16,080 bases of DNA from RUG14300 sp964619685. Its GTDB lineage: Bacteria > Bacillota > Clostridia > Christensenellales > CAG-1252. The notes beneath the pieces were generated by a model, which worked only from the letters and a program-made list of their open reading frames with translations, was not told the origin of the DNA and ran no database searches. This document shows positions 1 to 7,063 of this stretch, in pieces. Both the position numbers and the translations under genes were made by a program. The DNA is taken from the NCBI GenBank assembly GCA_964619685.1, contig CAZUET010000029.1, positions 1 through 16,080 on the forward strand, given 5' to 3'. Each line of letters opens with the position of its first letter. Positions within the stretch are counted from its first letter, which is position 1.

Positions 1-29
1 ATATATTTTTATTATCCTTTTTGTTATAC

Positions 30-58
30 TTGACAATTCTAATTAAAAAATATACAAT
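30..58 (+). promoter_or_regulatory. Promoter of the rpiB-upp-alaS operon
   Basis: A -35 TTGACA at 30-35 and a -10 TACAAT at 53-58 are separated by 17 bp, close to the sigma-A consensus, so transcription should begin near 65. The -10 is bracketed by an inverted repeat, TTCTAATT (37-44) and AATTAGAA (56-63), which could be a repressor operator. No factor can be named from sequence alone. Confidence 0.75.
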
Positions 59-85
59 TAGAAAAATACACAAGGAGATGCTCGT

Positions 86-532
86 ATGACTATAGCTATA
101 GGTAATGATCATGGCGGTATTGTATTAAAGGCGGCAATTTTGGATTATCTGAAAAATAAGGGTATAGATATAATAGACGAAGGTTGCTTTGACACCGAGT
201 CTGTTGATTATCCAGAGTACGCACTTAAGGTAGCCAACCTCGTAGTCAGCGGTAAAGCGGATAAAGGTATACTTTTATGCGGAACCGGTATAGGAATATC
301 TATAGCTGCAAATAAAGTCAAAGGTATTAGAGCGGCAGTAGTCACAAATGTATACTGTGCCGAGAAATGTGCCGAGCATAATTCTGCAAATGTGTTATGT
401 ATGGGCGGTCGTGTAATAACTCCCGAAGAGGCGGTTGCATGTGTAGATGCTTGGCTCAATACTCCGTTTGCAGGTGGTAGGCACCAAAAGCGTATAGAAA
501 TGATTCACGACATTGAATCAAATGATAAATAA
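86..532 (+). CDS. rpiB: Ribose-5-phosphate isomerase B (RpiB/LacA/LacB family)
   Basis: This predicted cytoplasmic enzyme interconverts ribose-5-phosphate and ribulose-5-phosphate in the non-oxidative pentose phosphate pathway. The 148-residue length is normal for the family. The N-terminus carries the GNDHGG signature (Asp8, His9). The catalytic cysteine is Cys65 in LLCGTGIG, the anion-hole region follows, and His98-Asn99 form the EHN motif. The ATG at 86 is preceded by AAGGAG eight bases upstream, which fixes the start. It is the first gene of an operon, with upp 16 bp downstream; the ribose-5-phosphate it handles is the precursor of PRPP, the substrate of upp. Allose-6-phosphate or galactose-6-phosphate isomerase activity is possible in this family, but there are no sugar-catabolic neighbours to suggest it. 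Confidence 0.93.
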   Translation: MTIAIGNDHGGIVLKAAILDYLKNKGIDIIDEGCFDTESVDYPEYALKVANLVVSGKADKGILLCGTGIGISIAANKVKGIRAAVVTNVYCAEKCAEHNSANVLCMGGRVITPEEAVACVDAWLNTPFAGGRHQKRIEMIHDIESNDK

Positions 533-548
533 ATAGGAGGATTACCAA

Positions 549-1178
549 ATGAGTAAAGTAGTAGTATTCGACCATCCGTTGATTGCCCACAAAATCAGCA
601 TAATGAGAGATGTAAACACGACGAATAAAGATTTTAGAGAGTTGCTTGAAGAGATTTCCATGCTGATGACATACGAGGTAACAAGAGAGCTTCCATTAGT
701 TGATAAGGAGATTGAAACCCCCATTTGTAAAACAACCCAAAAGGTATTAGGCGGTCGTCAAATTGGCGTAGTTCCCATTTTGAGAGCAGGCTTAGGTATG
801 GTTGGTGGTGTTCTTAAGATTGTTCCTGCAGCAAAGGTTGGACATATTGGATGTTACCGTGACGAAACAACAGCAAAGCCTGTCAAGTATTACTGCAAAC
901 TCCCCGTAGATGTTGAGCAAAGAGAAGTTATTGTAGTAGATCCTATGCTTGCAACAGGCGGTTCTGCAATAATGGCAATTAACTTTATTAAGGAAGCAGG
1001 CGTAAAGAATATTAAGTTTATGTGCTTGATCGCAGCTCCCGAGGGTATCGAAGCATTACAACAAGCTCATCCCGATGTAGATATCTACATTGCATGTAAA
1101 GATGAAAAGCTTAATGAAAATAAATACATTGTACCGGGTTTAGGCGACGCCGGTGATAGAATATTCGGTACAAAATAA
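549..1178 (+). CDS. upp: Uracil phosphoribosyltransferase
   Basis: This predicted enzyme converts uracil and PRPP to UMP in the cytoplasm, salvaging pyrimidine bases. The 209 residues match the family length. Visible motifs are VPILRAGLGM (75-84), the PRPP-binding loop VVDPMLATGGSA around Asp131, and the C-terminal uracil-binding segment PGLGDAGDR. The start codon follows AGGAGG by a normal spacing. It sits between rpiB and alaS with no terminator on either side, so the three are probably co-transcribed from the promoter upstream of rpiB. No PyrR-type attenuator is visible ahead of it. Nothing in the sequence is atypical. Confidence 0.96.
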   Translation: MSKVVVFDHPLIAHKISIMRDVNTTNKDFRELLEEISMLMTYEVTRELPLVDKEIETPICKTTQKVLGGRQIGVVPILRAGLGMVGGVLKIVPAAKVGHIGCYRDETTAKPVKYYCKLPVDVEQREVIVVDPMLATGGSAIMAINFIKEAGVKNIKFMCLIAAPEGIEALQQAHPDVDIYIACKDEKLNENKYIVPGLGDAGDRIFGTK

Positions 1179-1210
1179 GAAAATACAATCCAATTTTAGG
1201 AGATAAAATA

Positions 1211-2998
1211 ATGAAACAACTAAATTCAGCCGAACTAAGATCGACATATTTGAATTTTTTCAAGGAAAGAGGACATGCTGTTATAGGTAGTGCGTCATTG
1301 ATTCCCGAAAACGATCCAACCGTATTATTTACAACGGCAGGAATGCATCCGTTAGTACCCTATCTTTCGGGCGAAAAGCACCCTGCAGGTACACGCTTGA
1401 CCGATGTTCAAAAGTGTGTTCGTACAGGTGATATTGATTCTGTAGGTGATAGCTCACACTGTACATTTTTTGAAATGCTCGGTAACTGGTCATTAGGCGA
1501 TTACTTTAAACAAGAATCGATTAGCTGGAGCTGGGAACTATTGACGAGCGTATTGGGAATTTCTAAGGATAGATTGGCTGTATCTGTATTTGCTGGCGAC
1601 GAGGACTGTCCTCGTGATGAAGAGAGTGCTTCGATTTGGGAAAAATGCGGTTTGCCCAAGGAACGCATATTCTATTTGCCAAAAGAGAATAACTGGTGGG
1701 GACCTGCAGGCGTTACCGGACCTTGCGGACCTGATACCGAGATATTTATTGATACAGGTAAGGCACCCTGTTCTCCCGAATGCTCTCCTGCATGCTCATG
1801 TGGTAAATACCTTGAAATATGGAACAATGTATTTATGCAATTCTGTAAGAATGCCGACGGTACATTCTCTCCATTGAAGCAAAAAAATGTTGATACAGGT
1901 ATGGGCTTAGAGCGTACCATATGTGTACTTAACGGCTGTTCTTCGGTATACGAAACCGACTTATTCTGTAATGCGATTGCTAAAATCAGCGAATTGTCGG
2001 GTAAGACCTACGGCGAAAATGAAGAAGAAACCAAAGCTATGCGTGTTATAGCTGACCATGTTCGTACAGCTACATTCATTTTGGGCGATCCTAACGGTGT
2101 CGTTCCATCTAATGTTGCACAGGGCTATATTTTGCGTAGATTGATTCGTAGAGCGGTTAGATTTGCGAGAATTCTATCACTTCCCGATGATGCTATTGAA
2201 GAGGTATCTAAGGTATATATCGAGCAATATAAGGATGTTTATCCCGAATTGACCGAAAACTCCGCTAAGGTTATCGACGAATTATCTAAGGAATGCTCAA
2301 GATTCCGTAAGACTATCGAGCAAGGACTTAAAGAATTTGAAAGAGTTATCGGCTATTTACCTCCCGAGGTTAAGAGATTATCGGGTAAAACAGCGTTTAA
2401 GCTTTACGATACATTTGGATTCCCTCTTGAAATGACTGCAGAATTGTGTCATGAAAAGGGCTTAGATGTCGATGTTAAGGGTTATGAAAAGGCTTTTGAA
2501 GAGCATCAGAATAAGTCAAGATCGGGTGCAGAACAAGTATTCAAGGGTGGTTTGGCTGATAATCAAGTTGCTACCGAAAGACTTCACACGGCTACACACT
2601 TGATGAATGCAGGCTTGAGAAAGCTTGTCAATGCCGACATTAGACAAAGGGGTAGTAATATTACCGCTGAAAGATTGCGTTTCGACTTCAATCTTGATAG
2701 ACCTATGACACCCGAAGAAATCAAAGCCGTTGAAGATTATGTAAACAACGCTATTAAGGCAGATGTTGAGATCATCTGTGAAGAAATGAGCGTTGCTGAT
2801 GCAAAAGCTTCAGGTGCAATCGGTGTATTTGACAGCAAGTACGGCGAGAAAGTCAAAGTATATACAATGGGCGAGTTCAGTAAAGAGATTTGCGGTGGTC
2901 CTCATGCAAAGCGTACAGGCGAGCTTGGTAAGTTTAGAATTACAAAAGAGCAATCATCATCCGCAGGTATTCGTAGAATTAAGGCTGTTTTAGAGTAA
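1211..2998 (+). CDS. alaS: Alanine--tRNA ligase, short form with editing domain
   Basis: The protein charges tRNA-Ala with alanine. Residues 1-about 240 form the class II aminoacylation core, with TFFEMLGNWSLGDYF (85-99), GPCGPDTEIF (170-179) and GMGLER (230-235). A cysteine-rich insert lies at 187-198. The tRNA-recognition region follows, then the editing domain with both metal half-sites, HTATH (459-463) and CGGPH (561-565). At 595 residues it ends right after the editing domain and lacks the roughly 270-residue C-terminal (DHHA1/C-Ala) part of standard AlaRS, which is about 870 residues. There is no frameshift remnant downstream and a terminator follows at once, so the short form is natural. 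The family-typical RHHTFFEML is SHCTFFEML here. From memory this resembles a compact clade seen in candidate-phyla bacteria and some Clostridia. Whether a long alaS exists elsewhere is unknown. The RBS TTAGGAG precedes the ATG. Confidence 0.93.
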   Translation: MKQLNSAELRSTYLNFFKERGHAVIGSASLIPENDPTVLFTTAGMHPLVPYLSGEKHPAGTRLTDVQKCVRTGDIDSVGDSSHCTFFEMLGNWSLGDYFKQESISWSWELLTSVLGISKDRLAVSVFAGDEDCPRDEESASIWEKCGLPKERIFYLPKENNWWGPAGVTGPCGPDTEIFIDTGKAPCSPECSPACSCGKYLEIWNNVFMQFCKNADGTFSPLKQKNVDTGMGLERTICVLNGCSSVYETDLFCNAIAKISELSGKTYGENEEETKAMRVIADHVRTATFILGDPNGVVPSNVAQGYILRRLIRRAVRFARILSLPDDAIEEVSKVYIEQYKDVYPELTENSAKVIDELSKECSRFRKTIEQGLKEFERVIGYLPPEVKRLSGKTAFKLYDTFGFPLEMTAELCHEKGLDVDVKGYEKAFEEHQNKSRSGAEQVFKGGLADNQVATERLHTATHLMNAGLRKLVNADIRQRGSNITAERLRFDFNLDRPMTPEEIKAVEDYVNNAIKADVEIICEEMSVADAKASGAIGVFDSKYGEKVKVYTMGEFSKEICGGPHAKRTGELGKFRITKEQSSSAGIRRIKAVLE

Positions 2999-3022
2999 TT
3001 AAAATAATAAATATATTATATG

Positions 3023-3063
3023 ATATGGCGTAACAACTGATGCTTGTTGCGTCATATTCTTTT
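3023..3063 (+). terminator. Intrinsic terminator after alaS
   Basis: A 14-bp stem pairs 3023-3036 with 3044-3057, including two G-U pairs, around a 7-base loop (CTGATGC). It is followed by a modest T-rich tail, TCTTTTAT. It lies 24 bp after the alaS stop codon and should end the rpiB-upp-alaS transcript. The tail merges into the cysE start codon, so some read-through may feed cysE. Confidence 0.7.
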
Positions 3064-3065
3064 AT

Positions 3066-3590
3066 ATGAGGAGTAGGGGATATATAGCGGAGCTAATAGA
3101 CACCATATTAAAGCTTGATCCGTCGGCAAGAGGTAGACTGGAAGTCTATTTGACATATCCATGCGTAAGAGCGTTAAGAAGTCATAGAATAGCCAATAAG
3201 CTATATAGAAAAAGATTATTTTTATTATCAAGGATTATTAGCGAGCTTGCAAGACGACATACGGGAATTGATATTCATGCAGGAGCGGAAATAGGAAGAA
3301 GGGTGTTTATAGACCATGGAACGGGCGTTGTAATAGGTGAAACTGCGGTGATAGAGGACGATGTGATAATTTATCAAGGTGTTACATTAGGCGGTACAGG
3401 AAAGGAAAACGGAAAACGGCACCCAACCATAGAGAAGGGGGTACTATTATCAGCAGGCGTCAAAATCTTAGGGAATATTACTATCGGGGCATATAGTAAG
3501 ATAGGGGCTGGCTCGGTCGTGCTTGATAATATTCCGCCTCGCTGTACTGTGGTTGGAATACCGGGACGAATAGTCAAGCGACAAGAGTAA
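3066..3590 (+). CDS. cysE: Serine O-acetyltransferase (short CysE)
   Basis: This predicted enzyme acetylates L-serine with acetyl-CoA to O-acetylserine, the first committed step of cysteine synthesis. The C-terminal half is a left-handed beta-helix of hexapeptide repeats, with the active-site segment FIDHGTGVVIGET (Asp83, His84), GVTLGGTG (106-113), GKRHPTI (116-122) and the terminal VVGIPGRIV. At 174 residues it lacks most of the N-terminal helical domain of E. coli CysE (273 residues), as do many clostridial homologues. The ATG at 3066 is the only conventional start in frame before an upstream stop at 3021-3023, yet no Shine-Dalgarno precedes it. An AGGAG lies just inside the frame (3069-3073), so start assignment is uncertain. 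No cysK partner or clear terminator is seen. Confidence 0.88.
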   Translation: MRSRGYIAELIDTILKLDPSARGRLEVYLTYPCVRALRSHRIANKLYRKRLFLLSRIISELARRHTGIDIHAGAEIGRRVFIDHGTGVVIGETAVIEDDVIIYQGVTLGGTGKENGKRHPTIEKGVLLSAGVKILGNITIGAYSKIGAGSVVLDNIPPRCTVVGIPGRIVKRQE

Positions 3591-3661
3591 AATCTTTTCC
3601 GCTGTCATGCTAAGAGGACTTTTGTCCACTATCGAGGTAAATCGCTTATGGGAATTATCTC

Positions 3662-3742
3662 ATATCGAATTGAAGCGTAGAGACAATATATCGAGTTTGA
3701 GTAAAGCGAAAACATATCGAATCAACGAAGTTGATATATCGA
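3662..3742. repeat. Degenerate tandem repeat, about 26-bp period (ATATCGA units)
   Basis: ATATCGA occurs four times, beginning at 3662, 3688, 3714 and 3736, so the spacings are 26, 26 and 22 bp. The text between is loosely related (GAATTGAAGCG, GAGTAAAGCGAA). It resembles the core of the dispersed repeat that begins at 3782, which suggests local expansion and decay of that element. It lies in the non-coding gap after cysE. Confidence 0.45.
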
Positions 3743-3781
3743 CATTGTTTTTTCGTCTTGTTATACTGAGTAATAAATCAA

Positions 3782-3873
3782 GTCCGCCGTCATACTGAGC
3801 ATAGTCGAAATTCAAGCGTATCGAGAATCGAATCGAGCAACAATTTGGTATCTTGCGAACGAATGAGCGGACG
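3782..3873 (+). repeat. Dispersed intergenic repeat, copy 1
   Basis: The element opens GTCCGCCGTCATACTGAGC, continues with a CGTAGTCGAA-like core, has GGTATCTTGCG near its right end, and closes with GCGGACG at 3867-3873. The ends GTCCGC and GCGGAC form an inverted pair. The same opening and closing text recurs at 4168, 8720 and 10611, always between genes. It has no coding potential. It fits a small non-autonomous palindromic (REP-like or MITE-like) element. Confidence 0.65.
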
Positions 3874-3922
3874 AGATAAGTCTTGAAGTATTTTTGTGGA
3901 CGGCATCCGTCGTTGTCTGCAC

Positions 3923-3958
3923 AAAAAAAAGAAACAGACGATGAACGCCTGCCTCTTT
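3923..3958 (-). terminator. Intrinsic terminator on the minus strand
   Basis: Read on the minus strand, AAAGAGGCAGGCG pairs with CGTCTGTTTCTTT (13 bp, three of them G-U) around the loop TTCAT, followed by eight T residues (complement of 3923-3930). On the plus strand the three G-U pairs become A-C mismatches, so the signal is directional. No minus-strand protein gene lies upstream of it, which is why a small RNA is proposed here. Confidence 0.65.
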
Positions 3959-4063
3959 TTTGGGGAAATAATTATGTAAGTGTTAGGAGATACTTAGTAT
4001 ATTTATCGAAGTGGAGATAATCAATGAAAAAGAAATTTAAGTTAATGTATCTCTTTCGACTAC
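3923..4063 (-). ncRNA. Candidate small RNA of about 140 nt on the minus strand
   Basis: An extended -10 (TGT then TATAAT, reading the minus strand over 4078-4070) predicts a start near 4063. A classic intrinsic terminator ends near 3923. The region between has no credible minus-strand ORF. The predicted RNA contains two UAUCUCC motifs (complements of 4012-4018 and 3985-3991), the second in a loop flanked by UAAGU/ACUUA. These motifs are complementary to Shine-Dalgarno sequences of the GGAGATA type. The -35 match is poor and the promoter overlaps a decayed piece of the dispersed repeat, so an accidental signal is possible. It resembles no RNA family I can name. Confidence 0.35.
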
Positions 4064-4083
4064 GCAAACATTATAACATATGA
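4024..4083 (+). CDS. Possible 19-residue small ORF opposite the candidate RNA
   Basis: An ATG at 4024 follows GGAG (4013-4016) by seven bases and opens a 19-codon frame (MKKKFKLMYLFRLRKHYNI) ending TGA at 4081-4083. The peptide would be very basic and not clearly membrane-spanning. The minus-strand candidate RNA covers its ribosome-binding site and most of its codons, an arrangement like antisense-regulated small toxins. A good Shine-Dalgarno is the only positive evidence, and part of the frame comes from repeat remnants, so a chance ORF is more likely. Confidence 0.12.
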   Translation: MKKKFKLMYLFRLRKHYNI

Positions 4084-4167
4084 ATGTGATAGTTAAGTGA
4101 TAGATAAATTAAGAGTGGTTAATTATCCTAAAAATTGTATTGAATATTCTTTAATAATGCATTTTTC

Positions 4168-4247
4168 CGTCCGACGTAATACTAAGCGTAGCGTAAGCGA
4201 AGTCGAAATCGGAGCGAATCGCAAATCAAATTAGTATATTGCGGACG
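4168..4247 (+). repeat. Dispersed intergenic repeat, copy 2
   Basis: This 80-bp copy has perfect short inverted ends, CGTCCG (4168-4173) and CGGACG (4242-4247). The core AAGCGTAGCGTAAGCGAAGT is nearly the same as the copy at 8720, and the right end reads TATTGCGGACG. A short T run (ATTTTTATC) follows the right end, so a transcript could fold the ends together and terminate weakly. Confidence 0.7.
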
Positions 4248-4536
4248 ATTTTTATCAAAGAATATATTTGAACGGTTTACAATTCCGTTTTTTAAAAAAA
4301 TCTACTATCTTTTTTGTACATATTTCTTGTTTTGATTATTATGCATCTTTTGCATAGATGTTTAATTTTAACTAACAAAAACCTTTTTTAATTGTTCTCA
4401 AATTGTACCAACTGTCCCAAAGAATTTATTGATTTTACGGTTTTTTGTAAATAAAAAAAGCCCTTTCAATACATTTTATACGATATTATTTTTTTTGAAT
4501 AGCAGTTCATTTTGTTGATTTGTTTAGTATTTTTAA
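4248..4536. other. AT-rich spacer upstream of the nrd control region
   Basis: No gene is seen in this stretch. It holds a small hairpin, AACGG (4271-4275) with CCGTT (4285-4289), followed by six Ts ending at 4293, which could be a weak plus-strand terminator. A second short palindrome, TATGCA/TGCATA, lies near 4340-4356. The rest is A/T runs without ORFs or recognisable RNA structure. Confidence 0.4.
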
Positions 4537-4552
4537 ACACAATATATTGTGG
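4537..4552 (+). promoter_or_regulatory. NrdR box 1
   Basis: ACACAATATATTGTGG matches the known NrdR-box consensus (acaCwAtATaTwGtgt) at 15 of 16 positions. NrdR is the zinc-finger/ATP-cone repressor of ribonucleotide reductase genes and binds paired boxes. This one lies upstream of the nrdD promoter, exactly 32 bp from the second box. Confidence 0.8.
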
Positions 4553-4568
4553 TGCCAGTGTTTATTTA

Positions 4569-4584
4569 ACGCTATATATGGTAT
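4569..4584 (+). promoter_or_regulatory. NrdR box 2
   Basis: ACGCTATATATGGTAT is a weaker match to the NrdR consensus that keeps the central CTATATAT. Its start is 32 bp after the start of box 1, about three helical turns, which is the usual NrdR tandem spacing. Both boxes lie upstream of the -35 at 4613 rather than over it. Confidence 0.7.
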
Positions 4585-4612
4585 TTTTGCCAATTTTTTT
4601 TAATTTTTCCTA

Positions 4613-4642
4613 TTGACAAAGGGATATCAAATTGTATATAAT
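4613..4642 (+). promoter_or_regulatory. Promoter of the nrdD-trxB-nrdG operon
   Basis: A perfect -35 TTGACA (4613-4618) and a perfect -10 TATAAT (4637-4642) are separated by 18 bp, giving a start near 4650 and a leader of about 45 nt. The NrdR boxes immediately upstream indicate control by the cell's nucleotide status. The ATG at 4695 has AAGGAG ten bases upstream. Confidence 0.8.
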
Positions 4643-4694
4643 TTTCACAATCAGCTTTCCCCTTGGGGGCATACGAAAAAGGAGATTTTGTAAA

Positions 4695-7061
4695 ATGTAT
4701 AAGGTAGTTAAACGTGGTGGTGAAATAGTTGATTTCGATATCAAGAAAATTAGAGTTGCAATGGCTAAAGCATTCGGTGCGACAGATACACCGATCGAGG
4801 ATTCTGTACTTGATATGTTATGCTTGAGAGTTTGTGCAGACTTTTCTTCCAAGGTTAAGAATGGTTTTGTTAACGTTGAAGACATCCAAGACAGTGTAGA
4901 GGTTGTTTTGATTCAAGCAGGATTTGTATCTGTAGCTAAATCCTATATTTTATATAGAAAGAATCATGAAAGTATTCGTGATATACATGCAACAGTTATC
5001 AATTATAAAAAGACCATGGATGACTATCTAAAGGTCAACGATTGGAGAGTTAAGGAAAACAGCACCGTTACATATTCTGTAGGCGGTTTAATCCTAAATA
5101 ACTCCGGTGCATTGACTGCTAACTATTGGTTGAGCGAGGTCTATGACCAAGAAATTGCAGATGCACACCGTTCGGCAGATATCCATATTCACGATCTATC
5201 TATGCTTACCGGTTACTGTGCAGGCTGGTCACTCAAACAGCTTATCAAAGAGGGACTTGGCGGTATCGTAGGTAAGATTACATCATCTCCGGCATCTCAC
5301 CTTTCGACACTATGTAATCAAATGGTAAACTTTTTAGGAATTATGCAAAACGAATGGGCGGGTGCACAAGCATTTTCTTCATTTGATACATACTTAGCAC
5401 CCTTTGTTAAGGTTGATAATCTAACATATAAAGAAGTAAAGCAGTGCATACAGTCCTTCATTTACGGCGTAAATACACCGAGCCGTTGGGGTACCCAAGC
5501 ACCGTTTACCAATATCACACTTGACTGGGTAGTTCCAAACGATTTAGCAAACCTTAACTGTATAGTTGGTGGTAAGGAAATGGATTTCTGCTATAAAGAC
5601 TGTGTCAAAGAAATGGCAATGGTAAATAAGGCATTTATCGAGATAATGATCGAAGGCGACGCAAACGGCAGAGGTTTCCAATATCCTATTCCGACATATT
5701 CGATCACCAGAGATTTTGACTGGTCGGAAACCGAGAACAATAGACTGTTGTTTGAAATGACAGCTAAGTACGGTACACCTTATTTTTCAAACTATATCAA
5801 TAGCGATATGGAGCCGAGCGATGTTCGTAGTATGTGCTGTAGATTGCGTCTTGATCTTAGAGAGCTTCGTAAAAAGTCCGGAGGATTTTTCGGAAGTGGT
5901 GAAAGTACCGGTTCTATCGGTGTAGTAACGATCAATATGCCGAGAATTGCATACTTGTCAGCTAACGAAGAAGAGTTTTATGAAAGACTTGATAAAATGA
6001 TGGATATATCTGCACGCTCATTGAAGATAAAGCGTAATGTTGTATCGGAGTTATTAGAAAAGGGCTTATATCCTTATACAAAGCGTTATTTAGGATCATT
6101 TAACAACCATTTCTCTACAATCGGTTTAGTAGGCATGAACGAGGCATGCTTGAATGCAAAATGGATAGGAAAAGACTTGACTCACGCAGAATCTCAAGAA
6201 TTTACCAAGAATGTACTAAATCATATGCGTACACGCTTATCCGATTATCAAGAGGAGTATGGCGATCTTTATAATCTTGAGGCAACACCTGCCGAATCCA
6301 CATCCTTCCGTCTTGCTAAACACGATAAGAAGAGATATCCCGATATGATATTTGCCAACCAAAACGGAACGACCTATTATACCAATAGCTCACACCTTCC
6401 CGTTGGATATACAGAGGATATATTTACCGCACTCGATATTCAGGACGAATTACAAACGCTTTATACATCGGGTACTGTATTCCATGCATTTTTAGGACAA
6501 AAACTTCCTGACTGGAAAGCTGCAGCAAATCTTGTTCGTAAGATTGCGGAGAATTATAGACTTCCTTACTACACCCTAAGTCCGACATATTCTGTATGTC
6601 AGGATCACGGCTACATTGCAGGCGAAGTTAAGAAATGCCCCATTTGTTCGAGAACCACCGAGATATACAGCAGAATTACAGGCTACTATCGTCCTGTACA
6701 AAACTGGAATGACGGTAAAACTCAAGAGTTTGCCGATCGTAAGACCTACGACATATCGAGAAGTGTATGTAAGAGATCTGGCGATAAAGTAGAAAGTGTC
6801 GAAGTAGAGGATACTAAGCAATTATCACTTGATAAGATAACTATTTTCACCACTAAGACATGTCCTAACTGCAGAATGGCGAAGATGCTATTGGATAATG
6901 CGGGTATTGCTTATGATGTTGTCGATGCCGAAGATAATAAGGATATAACGGTCGCTTACGGCGTTAGAAAGGCGCCTACTCTATTGGTTCCCGGTAAGGA
7001 TGGAATCGAGTCATACGAGAACGTAAGCAATATCAAGAAATACATTGAGGATAATAAATAG
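4695..7061 (+). CDS. nrdD: Anaerobic ribonucleoside-triphosphate reductase (class III) with fused redoxin domain
   Basis: This glycyl-radical enzyme reduces ribonucleotides to deoxyribonucleotides under anaerobiosis. Domains over 788 residues: ATP cone for allosteric control (1-about 90); barrel with DIHIHDL (162-168), Cys175 and the MCCRLR segment (Cys381/Cys382, near the expected thiyl position); zinc-site candidates Cys635, His638, Cys648, Cys651; glycyl-radical motif RITGYYRPV with Gly663; a linker of about 29 residues containing Cys692; and a glutaredoxin/NrdH-like domain (about 714-788) with active site CPNC (723-726) and the cis-proline APTLLV. Standard NrdD ends soon after the glycyl motif, so the redoxin is an added module. 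An earlier in-frame start at 4632 overlaps the -10 element and is rejected; the ATG at 4695 has AGGAG. trxB follows 2 bp downstream. The fusion implies protein-thiol reductant, as known for redoxin-dependent NrdD types; this is inferred. Confidence 0.95.
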   Translation: MYKVVKRGGEIVDFDIKKIRVAMAKAFGATDTPIEDSVLDMLCLRVCADFSSKVKNGFVNVEDIQDSVEVVLIQAGFVSVAKSYILYRKNHESIRDIHATVINYKKTMDDYLKVNDWRVKENSTVTYSVGGLILNNSGALTANYWLSEVYDQEIADAHRSADIHIHDLSMLTGYCAGWSLKQLIKEGLGGIVGKITSSPASHLSTLCNQMVNFLGIMQNEWAGAQAFSSFDTYLAPFVKVDNLTYKEVKQCIQSFIYGVNTPSRWGTQAPFTNITLDWVVPNDLANLNCIVGGKEMDFCYKDCVKEMAMVNKAFIEIMIEGDANGRGFQYPIPTYSITRDFDWSETENNRLLFEMTAKYGTPYFSNYINSDMEPSDVRSMCCRLRLDLRELRKKSGGFFGSGESTGSIGVVTINMPRIAYLSANEEEFYERLDKMMDISARSLKIKRNVVSELLEKGLYPYTKRYLGSFNNHFSTIGLVGMNEACLNAKWIGKDLTHAESQEFTKNVLNHMRTRLSDYQEEYGDLYNLEATPAESTSFRLAKHDKKRYPDMIFANQNGTTYYTNSSHLPVGYTEDIFTALDIQDELQTLYTSGTVFHAFLGQKLPDWKAAANLVRKIAENYRLPYYTLSPTYSVCQDHGYIAGEVKKCPICSRTTEIYSRITGYYRPVQNWNDGKTQEFADRKTYDISRSVCKRSGDKVESVEVEDTKQLSLDKITIFTTKTCPNCRMAKMLLDNAGIAYDVVDAEDNKDITVAYGVRKAPTLLVPGKDGIESYENVSNIKKYIEDNK

Positions 7062-7063
7062 TA

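Noticed and set aside
1211..3065. A frameshifted full-length alaS
   Set aside because: No further AlaRS-like sequence follows in any frame before the terminator and cysE, so the short protein is a natural end.
3662..3742. A CRISPR-like array from the regular 26-bp spacing
   Set aside because: The shared unit is only seven bases, the spacers are similar to each other, and there are no cas genes.
3607..3798. A 63-codon open frame after cysE
   Set aside because: It runs through the ATATCGA array and repeat text, has no ribosome-binding site and no family resemblance.
4440..4466. A GGTTTTTT...AAAAAAAGCC palindrome as a terminator
   Set aside because: The stem is almost only A-U pairs and no U run follows, so it is likely chance in AT-rich DNA.
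4632..4694. An N-terminal extension of NrdD
   Set aside because: It would start upstream of the predicted transcription start and inside the -10 region, whereas the ATG at 4695 has AGGAG and begins the ATP-cone domain correctly.
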